NCBI GenBank assembly: GCA_021202925.1
Contig: JAJQCD010000017.1
Location: forward strand, 1 to 64,000
Origin: Clostridiales bacterium
GTDB taxonomy: Bacteria; Bacillota; Clostridia; Lachnospirales; Lachnospiraceae
Direction: 5' to 3'
DNA length: 64,000 nucleotides
Position numbers and translations under genes: made by a program. Shown here one piece after another: positions 52,798 through 62,249 of this stretch. The first letter of the stretch is position 1, and every line of letters begins with the position of its first letter. The notes beneath the pieces are model-generated. The model ran no database searches. It was given only the letters and a program-made list of their open reading frames with translations, and was not told where the DNA came from.

Positions 52798-54462
52798 TTA
52801 TTCGGCCATAATGCAGGACCCCGGTACGACCAGATGCTGCCCCTGATAAGTAATCTCAGAAATCTTGTCCGTACGGTATGCCATATTCGCATTGAACTGC
52901 AAAAGCCCATACGCATAACCCTTTTCTATCACATAATCATACAGTGCGTTCATACTGTCTTCATTATGAGTATCCAGTCTGTATGCTGTGTCAAAGAGCT
53001 CCTGAAGTTTTGCATCCTCTACAAACCACTGTGTCTTTCCCGTGGACGTTGTCTCCGTATTAAACAGGAATGTGTACATTTCCATCAGAGAACTTGTGCA
53101 GGAAATCGCGGTTCCAATTTCCATGTCATATGCACTGGGATCGGTACGATTCGCCTCTGCGGTCGCTTTATCGACAACAACGATCTCCGATTTGACGCCA
53201 ATTTCTTCGAGGAACGCGTTGATGCAGAGTGCCACGGTTTTATACACACCATTGTTGTCAGTATTGGTCAGAATCGTCAGAGTCTCTCCGTTGTAGTTCG
53301 ACTTGGCCAGATATTCCTTCGCGAGGTCCAGATTGTAGGTCGTCTGATAGCTTTCCTCTGTTTCCCAAGCCGGATTATAATCAGAAACACCATTAGAAAT
53401 ACCAAGTGCACTGCTCGGAACTGCCGAACCCTCACCCAGGCTGGCCGCGACGTAAGTGTTGTCGATCGCATAATAGACCGCCAGACGCAGATTTTCATCG
53501 CTCATCGGACTCTCAGGGCTGCAGTTCGGGGTCAGAACCAGCTGTTTATTGTCAGCCAGCATACTCACTGCCACCTGATCACTGTATTTTCCGCCCTCCA
53601 TAAAATCCGAACAGTTTTCAGTGGCAATCTTCGTGCAGAGATCGATCGTACCGCTCTCCAGTCCGATTACGATCTGTGTCTCCTCAGACATAAAATTCTC
53701 TACAATCTTCTCTACATAAGCCTGATGGCGCTTGTTGATCAGACTCTCGTCCTTCTGCCAGTAATCATCCCAACGCTCCAGGGTCAGGCTTGCTCCGCTG
53801 ACAAAATCCGTCAGCATATAACGTCCGGTCCCGCACGCGTCTGTCGTCAGTCCGGATGCGCTCGCGTTATAAGCCGCTTCCGTGTATACCCAGATGTTAA
53901 TCAGATAGGTGTTAAACTCTGATACATTTTCGATCGGCGCGGAAAGCTCCAGACAGACCGTCGTATCGTCGATCGCGTAGGCATTGTCCAGCTTGGAGTA
54001 GTAGGACTTATAGCCCTCCTCGATATTATGCATATAGGTGAACGCGACGTCAGAAGCGGTCACATGATTTCCGGCATGATCGTAGATATCATCATAAATA
54101 TAGATCTCATAGGTTGTATCGTCCACAATCGTATAACCGTTATTTTCCCCTCTGCTGCCGTCAGCCAGTACCGGACATAATTCTCCGGTATCCGGATCCA
54201 GGTCGTACAGAGATTCATAAACACTCCAGAGAAGACCTTTTGTGCCTTTATCTGTTTTGAACGGAGCCACATCCTCCGGATCCGAACCTGCTATGTTCAG
54301 TACACTCTTATCCACCGGACCCGTCGGCGCCGCTACTGTCTCCGTGTCGGATCCGCTTTCCCCTCCCCCGGAAGCGCCTGAACTTCCGGAACCTCCGGAA
54401 CACCCTGCCAACAAACACATAATCAGTGCCGCAGACGCTACTAAATACGTTTTCCTTCTCAT
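52798..54462 (-). CDS. Peptide ABC transporter substrate-binding lipoprotein, system B
   Basis: A 554-residue receptor with signal MRRKTYLVASAALIMCLLAGC (lipobox LAGC), a Gly/Ser-rich linker, and SBP family 5 blocks such as KGLLWSVYESLYDLDPDTGEL and LAVYYAIDNTYVAASLGEG. It binds an oligopeptide or related solute outside the cell and hands it to the permeases of this operon. GGAGGAAG precedes the ATG at 54462; a start five codons earlier would itself contain that site. Confidence 0.92.
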   Translation of the reverse strand: MRRKTYLVASAALIMCLLAGCSGGSGSSGASGGGESGSDTETVAAPTGPVDKSVLNIAGSDPEDVAPFKTDKGTKGLLWSVYESLYDLDPDTGELCPVLADGSRGENNGYTIVDDTTYEIYIYDDIYDHAGNHVTASDVAFTYMHNIEEGYKSYYSKLDNAYAIDDTTVCLELSAPIENVSEFNTYLINIWVYTEAAYNASASGLTTDACGTGRYMLTDFVSGASLTLERWDDYWQKDESLINKRHQAYVEKIVENFMSEETQIVIGLESGTIDLCTKIATENCSDFMEGGKYSDQVAVSMLADNKQLVLTPNCSPESPMSDENLRLAVYYAIDNTYVAASLGEGSAVPSSALGISNGVSDYNPAWETEESYQTTYNLDLAKEYLAKSNYNGETLTILTNTDNNGVYKTVALCINAFLEEIGVKSEIVVVDKATAEANRTDPSAYDMEIGTAISCTSSLMEMYTFLFNTETTSTGKTQWFVEDAKLQELFDTAYRLDTHNEDSMNALYDYVIEKGYAYGLLQFNANMAYRTDKISEITYQGQHLVVPGSCIMAE

Positions 54463-54931
54463 AACTTCCTCCTTCATTTGCGTTCCCTCCTGGTAAATCT
54501 TATCCGCAGGAGTTAACTGGTAATGTTTCTGTCAGACATTTCGTCTGTAGAACGCCGCTCGCGCGGTTTACGAGATTAAAAGCAAAATCCGAACCAAAAT
54601 GCTTTCTCTCTTATTCCATCATCCGCCCCCTTCTGTTTTGTCAAAATTACAACGTACCCACTGCTCTTCAAGCTTTTTTCTTTGTGCATTTTGATCGGTT
54701 TGTTTCGTTTTTTCATCTCCTTGTGCTACAAGTTTACCATTATCTTTTATTGCAAGTCCAACATGAAAGTTTTTTGTTGTTACAAGCAAATACCTGTACT
54801 TCTGTCTGATTTTCGCGCACAAAAGAAAAGCCCTTACCTGCCCCGGAACGTTTTCCTCTCAAAAGGCAAGCGTTCCGAACATAGCAATGGCTATTCCTGT
54901 TTTCTTATACTGTATTCTGTCTTATATATCG
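54463..54931. other. A+T-rich intergenic region upstream of transporter B
   Basis: About 470 bp without a convincing gene. A TTGACA at 54644-54639 on the minus strand may be a -35 box, but no good -10 box follows at the right distance. A 7-bp inverted repeat (54844-54850 with 54871-54877) is present without a T-run. Short open frames on both strands (67 and 91 codons) lack ribosome sites and recognisable features. Confidence 0.6.
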
Positions 54932-54969
54932 AAAAAACATCAGATGTTCAGAAATAGAAAACCATCTGA
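54932..54969 (-). terminator. Probable terminator after cca
   Basis: A 7-bp stem (54940-54946 with 54963-54969) is followed on the minus strand by six T residues (54937-54932). It lies about 40 nt downstream of the cca stop codon. Confidence 0.55.
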
Positions 54970-55006
54970 ATCCACCTGTAATAATAAAACGGTATGGTGA
55001 AATCTT

Positions 55007-56257
55007 TCATTTCTGACAGAAGTCATCCGTCTCGAACCCATCGGCGCGAAGCAAGGTTTCCCGTTCATTGTCCTCCGGGTGCGCCAGCACATGGTCCAGC
55101 ATGCGTGCCAGGATCGCCCCGATTTCCTTCCCCGGTTTCACGCCCGCATCAATCAGATCCTTCCCCTTCACGGCCAGCTCACTGAGCCGCAGGCAGTCTC
55201 CGTCTGCGCGAATCTTTGCCGTCTGCGCACGGATCGCCGCACCGTATTCGTTCAGTTCCGTCAGCGCGTCCCAGAGCTCCGGCTCCATCTGTGCCATCGC
55301 CCGTCTTACCGCTTCCGGCTCCGCAACCGGTTCTACGCCCGACCAGGACACCAGCGTCTTCACCCGGGCAATGGTGTCATGATCCATTTTCAGTTCTTTT
55401 AAGATCCGGACAGCGGTTGCCGCCGCATCCGTATTCCCTGTCGCTTCTCCCATCTTCCCGTCAAAAACCGTCGTCCCCTGCTCACATGCGCAACGCAGAA
55501 ACGCCGCCCAGCGCACATATTTCACGCGTGGCAGCGTCGCGGGAATACGCACACGCCCCTGAGGGAGCGTCGCAAAAACCGGAGAAATATACGGACTCAT
55601 CCCAGTCTCAAAGACCTCCCTGATCCGTTCCGGATGATCCGACAGAAGCGTCTTCGTCAGTTCCACCTGAATCCGCTCCCTGCTGACCCTCGCCAGGTTC
55701 GGCGCAATCACCGTGATCGCCTTCCAGGTTCCCGCTTCCACCGCAAAGCCAAGCTGTGCGGAAAAACGGACCGCCCGCAGAATCCGCAGCGCATCCTCCG
55801 TGAAACGCTCCAGCGGATCCCCCACACACCGGATCACCCCGGCAGCCAGATCCGCCATACCGCCGAATTCATCCACAATCCCGGTTTCATGGCTGTACGC
55901 CATCGCGTTGATTGTAAAATCCCGCCGTTTCAGATCCTCCAGCAGACTTGCGGTGAACTCCACCCGCTTCGGATGGCGCCCATCCTCGTACTCTCCGTCA
56001 ATCCGGTATGTGGTCACCTCGTATCCGGTACGGCCAATCATCACCGTTACCGTCCCGTGCTGAATCCCCGTGTCGATCGTCCGCCGAAACAGAGCCTTCA
56101 CCTGCCCCGGGCGTGCCGACGTCGTAATGTCCCAGTCCTCCGGCTCCCGCCCAAGCAGCGCGTCCCGGACACAGCCGCCCACCGCAAACGCCTCATAGCC
56201 GTTCTCGTTCAGTTTTCGAATAATCTGCTCCACCTGGGCGGGCATCTGTATCCGCAT
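55007..56257 (-). CDS. cca: CCA tRNA nucleotidyltransferase
   Basis: A 416-residue class II CCA-adding enzyme that repairs or builds tRNA 3' ends. Visible: AVGGCVRD (26-33), catalytic aspartates in EDWDITTSA (D41, D43), RRDFTINAMAY, and the template-side motif EDALRILRAVRFSAQLGF. The C-terminal half is more divergent. GGGAG precedes the ATG at 56257. It begins 21 nt after the last ATPase gene of transporter C and is probably co-transcribed with it, an unusual pairing. Confidence 0.94.
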   Translation of the reverse strand: MRIQMPAQVEQIIRKLNENGYEAFAVGGCVRDALLGREPEDWDITTSARPGQVKALFRRTIDTGIQHGTVTVMIGRTGYEVTTYRIDGEYEDGRHPKRVEFTASLLEDLKRRDFTINAMAYSHETGIVDEFGGMADLAAGVIRCVGDPLERFTEDALRILRAVRFSAQLGFAVEAGTWKAITVIAPNLARVSRERIQVELTKTLLSDHPERIREVFETGMSPYISPVFATLPQGRVRIPATLPRVKYVRWAAFLRCACEQGTTVFDGKMGEATGNTDAAATAVRILKELKMDHDTIARVKTLVSWSGVEPVAEPEAVRRAMAQMEPELWDALTELNEYGAAIRAQTAKIRADGDCLRLSELAVKGKDLIDAGVKPGKEIGAILARMLDHVLAHPEDNERETLLRADGFETDDFCQK

Positions 56258-56278
56258 TTTTTGCTCTCCCTTCCACAT

Positions 56279-57268
56279 CTATCTCTCTTCCGGCTCGTGG
56301 CAGGCGACCAGACGCCCGCCGACATCCCGCAGCACCGGACATTCCTTCCGGCAGATTTCTGTCGCCCGCACACAGCGGGTGGAGAACGGGCATCCGCCCG
56401 GCGGATTCAGCGGACTGGGGATCTCTCCCTCCAGCAATACCCGCTGACGCGTTTTTGCGATCCGTGGATCCGGAATCGGCACCGCCGAAAGCAGCGCTTT
56501 CGTGTACGGATGCATCGGATGATGATAGAGGTCATTGCTTTCTCCGATTTCCATCATATGCCCGAGATACATGACGCCGATGCGATCGGAAATATGCTTG
56601 ACCATGCTCATATCATGGGCAATAAAGAGATAGGAGATACCGAGCTGTTCCTGAATCTGCTTTAGCAGATTAATCACCTGCGCCTGAATCGAGACGTCCA
56701 GCGCCGAAATCGGCTCGTCGCAAATGATAAATTCCGGATCGAGCGCCAGGGTACGGGCAATGGAAATCCGCTGCCTCTGACCGCCGGAAAATTCATGCGG
56801 ATAACGGCGGATGTGATCCGGCTTCAGGCCAACCGTCTCCAGAAGCTCCGCTACGCGGCTTTCCTGCTCCTTCGCGCTCCCATGCGTTCCGTGAACGATC
56901 ATCGGCTCGCGGATGATCTCGCCCGCCGTCATCCGTGGATTCAGGGACGCATACGGATCCTGAAAAATCATCTGCACCCGCTTGCGAAAGGCCTTCTCAT
57001 CCTCTCCCTTCAGGCTCATGACCGAAACCCCGTCATAGCGGATCTCTCCCGCCGTCGGATGGTTGATCCTGACAATGGTGCGGCCCAGCGTCGATTTGCC
57101 GCAGCCGGATTCTCCGACAAGACCGAAGGTCTCTCCCCGATATACATCGAAAGACACATCATCCACGGCCTTGATATATTGTTTTTTCTGAAAGAGGCCG
57201 TTCCTTGCCTCAAACCAGACCTTCAGATGGTCAATCTGAAGGATCGGCTTTGCGTCCCCGCTTTTCAT
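56279..57268 (-). CDS. Peptide ABC transporter ATPase, OppF/DppF type, system C
   Basis: A 329-residue ATPase with Walker [10 protein letters not shown], signature FSGGQRQR, Walker [13 protein letters not shown], and C-terminal [16 protein letters not shown]. Unlike its system B counterpart the signature motif is canonical. The start MKSGDAKP has GGGAGG upstream and overlaps the end of the OppD-type gene by 4 nt, so the two are translationally coupled. Confidence 0.95.
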   Translation of the reverse strand: MKSGDAKPILQIDHLKVWFEARNGLFQKKQYIKAVDDVSFDVYRGETFGLVGESGCGKSTLGRTIVRINHPTAGEIRYDGVSVMSLKGEDEKAFRKRVQMIFQDPYASLNPRMTAGEIIREPMIVHGTHGSAKEQESRVAELLETVGLKPDHIRRYPHEFSGGQRQRISIARTLALDPEFIICDEPISALDVSIQAQVINLLKQIQEQLGISYLFIAHDMSMVKHISDRIGVMYLGHMMEIGESNDLYHHPMHPYTKALLSAVPIPDPRIAKTRQRVLLEGEIPSPLNPPGGCPFSTRCVRATEICRKECPVLRDVGGRLVACHEPEER

Positions 57269-58272
57269 TTCACGGCCTCCCTTCTCAGGCGTTCCCCAAG
57301 CCAGCATGCGCACCGGTGCGTCTTTGAGTACTCCGTCTCCCCCGGCATCCTCACCTTACAGATCCGCATGGCCTGCTCACAGCGATCGACAAACGGACAG
57401 CCCGCCGGCGGCTTCAGCAGATCCGGCGGAGAGCCGGGAATCGGGTGCAGCTCCTCCTCATCCTTCTCCGGATTGTGTACACAGGACAACAATCCCTTTG
57501 TGTACGGGTGCTTCGGTTCATAGAAAATCTCCTCGTCGCTGCCGGTCTCCACAATCTTTCCCCCATACATAATGGCAATCCGGTCGCAGATCCTGGCCAC
57601 CATGCCGAGATCATGTGTAATCATAATCACCGAAGAACCGGCCTTCTGTGTCATCTCCTGAATCAGTTCCAGCACCTGCGCCTGAATGGTCACATCCAGC
57701 GCGGTCGTCGGCTCATCGGCGATGATCAGCTTTGGACTGCACGCCAGTGCAATCGCAATGATGATACGCTGGCGCATACCGCCGGAAAATTCATGCGGAT
57801 ACTGCCGCAGCCGCTTCTCGGGCGACGGAATCCCGACCTGCGCCATCAGCTCAATCGCCTTCGCTCTGGCCTCGGCCCGGCTGATTTTCATATGATTAAA
57901 TAAAGGCTCCATCAGCTGCTTACCGACAGGCAGAACCGGATTTAAAAACGTCATCGGATCCTGAAATATCATGGAAATCTCATTTCCTCTCAGATCCCAC
58001 ATCATCTTCCGGTAATCCTGGCGATTCGCATAATGACTTCTCGTCAGATCATGCCCGTTAAACGTGATCTCCCCTTCACACATATGTCCGTTGCGGGCCA
58101 GAAGTCCCATCACCGAGTACATGGTCTGACTCTTGCCGCTTCCGGATTCCCCGACAATACCGAGTACCTCATGCTCTCCCACCTGGAAGGAGACGTCGCG
58201 AACGGCATGTACGATGCCCTGGTCGGTTGTAAAATCCACACTCATATGTCTGACATCCAACAAGCTTCTCAT
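57265..58272 (-). CDS. Peptide ABC transporter ATPase, OppD/DppD type, system C
   Basis: A 335-residue ATPase: Walker A GESGSGKS, signature FSGGMRQR, Walker B IIADEPTTALD, and a Cys-containing C-terminus (PAGCPFVDRCEQAMRIC). GGAGGAG precedes the ATG. It supplies energy with the OppF-type partner to the two permeases encoded just upstream. Confidence 0.95.
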   Translation of the reverse strand: MRSLLDVRHMSVDFTTDQGIVHAVRDVSFQVGEHEVLGIVGESGSGKSQTMYSVMGLLARNGHMCEGEITFNGHDLTRSHYANRQDYRKMMWDLRGNEISMIFQDPMTFLNPVLPVGKQLMEPLFNHMKISRAEARAKAIELMAQVGIPSPEKRLRQYPHEFSGGMRQRIIIAIALACSPKLIIADEPTTALDVTIQAQVLELIQEMTQKAGSSVIMITHDLGMVARICDRIAIMYGGKIVETGSDEEIFYEPKHPYTKGLLSCVHNPEKDEEELHPIPGSPPDLLKPPAGCPFVDRCEQAMRICKVRMPGETEYSKTHRCACWLGERLRREAVK

Positions 58273-58284
58273 AAGCTCCTCCCA

Positions 58285-59217
58285 CTATTTTTTCCTGGGA
58301 TCCAGCGCTTCGCCGATCCCGTCGCCGATAAAGTTGAACGCAAGCACCGTCAGACAGATCGCCGCCGTCGGCCAGGCAATCTGAATCGGCGCAATCTGCA
58401 GCATCTGACGGGCTTCATTGCACAGCGTCCCCCAGCTGGCCTGCGGCAGGGAAATGCCAATGCCGATGAACGCCAGAAATGCCTCCGTAAAAATCGCTTC
58501 CGGCACCATCATCGTCGCATCCACAATGATCGGCCCCATACTGTTGACAATCAGATGCTGGAACAGAATCCGCGCATTGCCCGCGCCGATCACATAGGCA
58601 GCCAGGGCGAATTCCTGCTGTTTCAGGGTCTGAATCTGCGTGCGCACCTGTCTCGCCATTCCAATCCAGGAAGACACACAGATACCAAGCAGAACCGAAT
58701 ACATATTGGAGCCCAGCACCAGCATGATCAGAATCACATACAGCATGGACGGAATCGAGTAAATACAGTCGATAATCCGCATCATAATCATGTCGGTCTT
58801 GCCGCCGACATAGCCGGATATTCCCCCATACACCACGCCGATGATCAGATTCATGACCGCCGCCATGAACCCGACCGAAAGACTGATCCGTGCGCCATAC
58901 ATCAGGCGGGTCAGAATATCGCGCCCGAACTTATCGGTCCCGAGCAGATGACTGGCACATGGCAGCAGATTGACTGCGTTCAGATTCTGTTCATCATAGG
59001 AATACGGAGATACGATCGGCACCACGATCGCAAGGAATATCATACAGGCCAGAAAAACCAGGCTGATCAATGCCAGTCTGTTCTTTCTGAACCGACTGCA
59101 TGCGTCCTGCAGATAGGTCTTGCTCTCCATCGCCACAAACTCCAGGTTCCGCTCCTCATCCGGAAGCGGTTCAAACCAGCTGTTGTCCAGTTCTTCCATT
59201 GGAATTTTTTTCTCCAT
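58285..59217 (-). CDS. Peptide ABC transporter permease, OppC/DppC type, system C
   Basis: A 310-residue permease with a cytoplasmic N-terminus, first helix LALISLVFLACMIFLAIVVPIV, the LLGTDKFGRDILTRLMYGAR loop, and coupling region QEFALAAYVIGAGNARILFQHLIVN. GGAGGA precedes the ATG at 59217; six more in-frame codons upstream overlap the previous gene and lack a site. Confidence 0.93.
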   Translation of the reverse strand: MEKKIPMEELDNSWFEPLPDEERNLEFVAMESKTYLQDACSRFRKNRLALISLVFLACMIFLAIVVPIVSPYSYDEQNLNAVNLLPCASHLLGTDKFGRDILTRLMYGARISLSVGFMAAVMNLIIGVVYGGISGYVGGKTDMIMMRIIDCIYSIPSMLYVILIMLVLGSNMYSVLLGICVSSWIGMARQVRTQIQTLKQQEFALAAYVIGAGNARILFQHLIVNSMGPIIVDATMMVPEAIFTEAFLAFIGIGISLPQASWGTLCNEARQMLQIAPIQIAWPTAAICLTVLAFNFIGDGIGEALDPRKK

Positions 59218-59231
59218 CGCCGCGTTCCTCC

Positions 59232-60155
59232 TCACTTTCCGAGCTTAATTCGCGGATCCGCCATCGCGTTGACGATATCCGTCAGAATATTTGCCGCGAT
59301 AATCATCGCACCATACAGGATCGTCAGTGCCATAATCATGGTGTAATCCCGGTTTGTCACACTGTTTACATATTCTGCGCCGATTCCGGGAATCGAGAAC
59401 AGACTCTCGATTACAAAGGAACCCGTAAGCAACGTTGCAAACATCGGACCGGCGTATGTAATCACCGGAAGAATGGCATTTTTCAGTCCATGGCGAAAGA
59501 TCACCTTCTTATCCGGCGTACCCTTGGACTTCGCAAGAATCATGTAATCCTGCTTCATGACCTCCTGCATTCCTGACTTCACCAGGCGCGTGATCGTCGC
59601 CACCGCGCTGAACGAGAGACAAAGAGTCGGCAGCACATAATGGAACGGCGTTGACAGACCGACAAACGGAAGAATCCGCAGCTGCACGCCGAACAGTAAC
59701 ATCAGAAGCACACCGAGCAGGAAGCTGGGCACGCTCACGCCAAGCGTAGAAATAAAAATAATAAAACTGGTCAGCCACTTTCTTTTTGTAAATGCCGCAA
59801 TCGTTCCCAGCAGAATGCCGGCCACGATTCCGTAAACACTCGCCACCAGCCCCAGCTTCGCCGTGTAAGGCAGGCCAGACGCAATGATTTTGGAAATGCT
59901 CTTCCCCTTGCGGTAAATGGACACGCCAAAATCCCCCCGCACAACATTGCCCATGTAGGCAAGATACTGTTCCCAGATTGTCTTGTCCAACCCGTATTTT
60001 TCATTCAGCTTCTGCACGACACTGGGCGGCAGATTCGACGACTCCCCTGAAAAAGGCGACCCCGGGATAATGTGCATGAGGAAAAATGTAACCGTTGCCA
60101 ACACAAACAGCGTCAGGATTCCCACCGCGATTCGTTTCACAACATATCGAACCAT
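59232..60155 (-). CDS. Peptide ABC transporter permease, OppB/DppB type, system C
   Basis: A 307-residue permease beginning MVRYVVKRIAVGILTLFVL, with the HIIPGSPF motif, six membrane helices and coupling loop QDYMILAKSKGTPDKKVIFRHGLKNAILP. AAGGAG precedes the ATG. It is the first gene of the B-C-D-F-cca unit and is divergent from the S9 peptidase gene, 94 nt away. Confidence 0.95.
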   Translation of the reverse strand: MVRYVVKRIAVGILTLFVLATVTFFLMHIIPGSPFSGESSNLPPSVVQKLNEKYGLDKTIWEQYLAYMGNVVRGDFGVSIYRKGKSISKIIASGLPYTAKLGLVASVYGIVAGILLGTIAAFTKRKWLTSFIIFISTLGVSVPSFLLGVLLMLLFGVQLRILPFVGLSTPFHYVLPTLCLSFSAVATITRLVKSGMQEVMKQDYMILAKSKGTPDKKVIFRHGLKNAILPVITYAGPMFATLLTGSFVIESLFSIPGIGAEYVNSVTNRDYTMIMALTILYGAMIIAANILTDIVNAMADPRIKLGK

Positions 60156-60192
60156 TGACTGCTCCTTTCTCTTGCCCGCCTTTTACTTTCTC

Positions 60193-60221
60193 TTGTTTTT
60201 TCCCTTTCTCTGTCTTAAAAT
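60193..60221 (+). promoter_or_regulatory. Promoter of the S9 peptidase gene
   Basis: TTGTTT (60193-60198) and TAAAAT (60216-60221) with 17-nt spacing, 28 nt before the peptidase start codon. Confidence 0.6.
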
Positions 60222-60249
60222 ATCAGTAAAAACAAAAGAGGAGGAAAAC

Positions 60250-62205
60250 ATGGACGGTTTAAAACTCGACGATTTTACCAAGTATCATTTTCTCTCCGGC
60301 GTGCGATTCGCTCCCGACGGAACAAGCGCCGCCTTCATAGACAAAATCAGCAATGTCCGGGAAAACGGCTATGACTCCTGCATCCGTCTGATCCGTCTTC
60401 CGGAAATGACCGTGACCCGGCTGACCACAGGCGGAAAGGAAGACCGCTTTCTCTATGACGATTCCGATACGATTCTTTTCCCGGCGTCACGGACACCGGA
60501 AGACCAGCCGCAGCCGCATCATCAGAAAACTGTGTTCTATCGCATCGGTCTGCATGGAGGCGAAGCGCTCCGGGCCTTTTCCCTTCCCTGGGACGTGACG
60601 CGTCTGGAACGACTCCGCGAACACCTTTATCTGTTCATTGCCAGAACCGACGTCAATCGTCCCGATCCCACGAATGCCGCAGAATATGTCCTCGACGATT
60701 ACGCCGATTACCATGTCCTGACGGAGCTTCCCTACTGGGCCAATGGCGCCGGTTTCGTGTCCGGAATCCGGCATACCCTCGGAATCTATGACGAAACCAC
60801 AGACCACTGCACCCTCCTCACCGAGCCCCTGTTTGACACCGATGAGATTGCGTTCACTGGGGAGCGGATCGTCTACACCGGACGCAGCTACGACGAGCTG
60901 CGCAGCGAACGGGCAGGCCTTTATCAGTATGACATAAATTCCGGGAAAACGCAAATTATTGTTGAACCGGATATCCTCGAAATCCGCAGTCTCGCCTGCG
61001 ACGCGAAGGGATTCTGGTTCCTGGCCAGCGACCGGAAGCGATTCGGCTCCTCGCAGACCTGCGATCTCTGGTACTACGACGGAGAAATTCATCTACGCAA
61101 TGACGCCATGCCGGCCGTCGGCGTCATGCCGACCACGGATTCCGTCCTCGGAGACGGCGCCCCGTTCTTCACCCGGGACAACCGGCTGTACTTCCGCGCA
61201 CTGGTTGATTTCCAGACCCTGCTTTACTCGACCGATCACGACGCGCTCAGGCAGGAACTTTCCTTCGACGGACCGGTTCTGTCCTTTGACGTCAACAGCC
61301 GCCAGGTTCTCTTTGTCAGCATGCTTCCCGGCAGGCTCCAGGAACTTTACCTTGCCGACCGCACCACCGGCAGGGTTCAGCCGGTCACGCATCTCAACAA
61401 AGCGGTTCTGAACGGCAAATATGTCGGCGAATGCCGCTACATCCCGTTCACCAACTCGGACGGCGTCCGGATCGACGGCTGGATCATCCCGCCCGGAGAT
61501 TTTGATCCGACGCGCACCTGGCCCGGCATCCTCAATATTCACGGCGGACCGCGCGCCGCATTCGGCCCCTGCTTCTTCCACGAGATGCAATACTGGGCAG
61601 GGCAGGGGTATTTCGTCTTTTTCTGCAACCCGCGCGGCAGCGAAGGAAGGGGAGACGCGTTTGGCGACCTGCGCGGAAAATGGGGAACCGTCGACTACCG
61701 TGACCTGATGGAATTTGTCGACCATGTCCTTGAAATAACTCCAAGTCTCGACCGGAACCGCCTGGGCGTCACCGGCGGAAGCTACGGCGGCTGGATGACC
61801 AACTGGATCATCGGCCACACCGGGCGCTTTGCCGCCGCCGCCAGCCAGCGCAGCTTTTCCAACTGGCTGTCCGATTTCGGATGCAGCGAGATCGGTTTCA
61901 CCTACGATGTAAGCGAAGTCGGCGCAACGCCCTGGGAGGACCCACAGACGCTCTGGGAGCGTTCCCCGGTCCGTTACGCCAACCAGGTCACCACCCCGAC
62001 CCTCTTCATCCACTCCCTGCAGGATTACAACTGTCCCTTCTCCGAAGGAATGCAGATGTTCGCCGGTCTCAAATACCATCATGTCCCATCCCGGGTCTGC
62101 GCAATCGAAGGCGAGAACCACAGTCTCTCCCGTTCCGGAAAGCCCCGGCACCGCATCCGCCGTCTCGCGGAAATCACCGACTGGATGAATCAGTGGCTGA
62201 AATGA
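60250..62205 (+). CDS. S9-family (prolyl oligopeptidase-like) peptidase
   Basis: A 651-residue cytoplasmic serine peptidase. An N-terminal beta-propeller (about 1-390, beginning YHFLSGVRFAPDGTSAAF) precedes the alpha/beta hydrolase domain. Triad residues are Ser511 in GGSYGGW, Asp592 in SLQDYNCPFSEG and His624 in GENHSLSRSG. Such enzymes (acylaminoacyl or dipeptidyl peptidase types) cut short peptides after uptake. GAGGAGG precedes the ATG; the longer frame upstream runs antisense to the permease gene. It lies between the receptor gene and the permease genes of transporter C but points the other way, which supports breakdown of imported peptides. Confidence 0.93.
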   Translation: MDGLKLDDFTKYHFLSGVRFAPDGTSAAFIDKISNVRENGYDSCIRLIRLPEMTVTRLTTGGKEDRFLYDDSDTILFPASRTPEDQPQPHHQKTVFYRIGLHGGEALRAFSLPWDVTRLERLREHLYLFIARTDVNRPDPTNAAEYVLDDYADYHVLTELPYWANGAGFVSGIRHTLGIYDETTDHCTLLTEPLFDTDEIAFTGERIVYTGRSYDELRSERAGLYQYDINSGKTQIIVEPDILEIRSLACDAKGFWFLASDRKRFGSSQTCDLWYYDGEIHLRNDAMPAVGVMPTTDSVLGDGAPFFTRDNRLYFRALVDFQTLLYSTDHDALRQELSFDGPVLSFDVNSRQVLFVSMLPGRLQELYLADRTTGRVQPVTHLNKAVLNGKYVGECRYIPFTNSDGVRIDGWIIPPGDFDPTRTWPGILNIHGGPRAAFGPCFFHEMQYWAGQGYFVFFCNPRGSEGRGDAFGDLRGKWGTVDYRDLMEFVDHVLEITPSLDRNRLGVTGGSYGGWMTNWIIGHTGRFAAAASQRSFSNWLSDFGCSEIGFTYDVSEVGATPWEDPQTLWERSPVRYANQVTTPTLFIHSLQDYNCPFSEGMQMFAGLKYHHVPSRVCAIEGENHSLSRSGKPRHRIRRLAEITDWMNQWLK

Positions 62206-62245
62206 AACGATCCGCCAATGCCGAACCAACATTGGCGGATCGTTT
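62205..62245. terminator. Bidirectional terminator between peptidase and receptor genes
   Basis: A perfect 16-bp stem (62205-62220 with 62230-62245) with a 9-nt loop overlaps the peptidase stop codon and lies 4 nt before the end of the converging receptor gene. A CCTTTTA tail follows on the plus strand and TTTCATTT on the minus strand. Confidence 0.85.
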
Positions 62246-62249
62246 CCTT

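Noticed and set aside
52636-53922. 428-codon plus-strand open frame
   Set aside because: Antisense to the OppB and receptor genes of transporter B; not protein-like.
54619-54822. 67-codon minus-strand open frame in the large intergenic region
   Set aside because: No ribosome binding site and no recognisable features; the region is low-complexity and A+T-rich.
58033-59346. 437-codon plus-strand open frame
   Set aside because: Antisense to the OppD and OppC genes of transporter C, with no site or motif.
61093-62232. 379-codon minus-strand open frame
   Set aside because: Antisense to the S9 peptidase, whose triad is intact.
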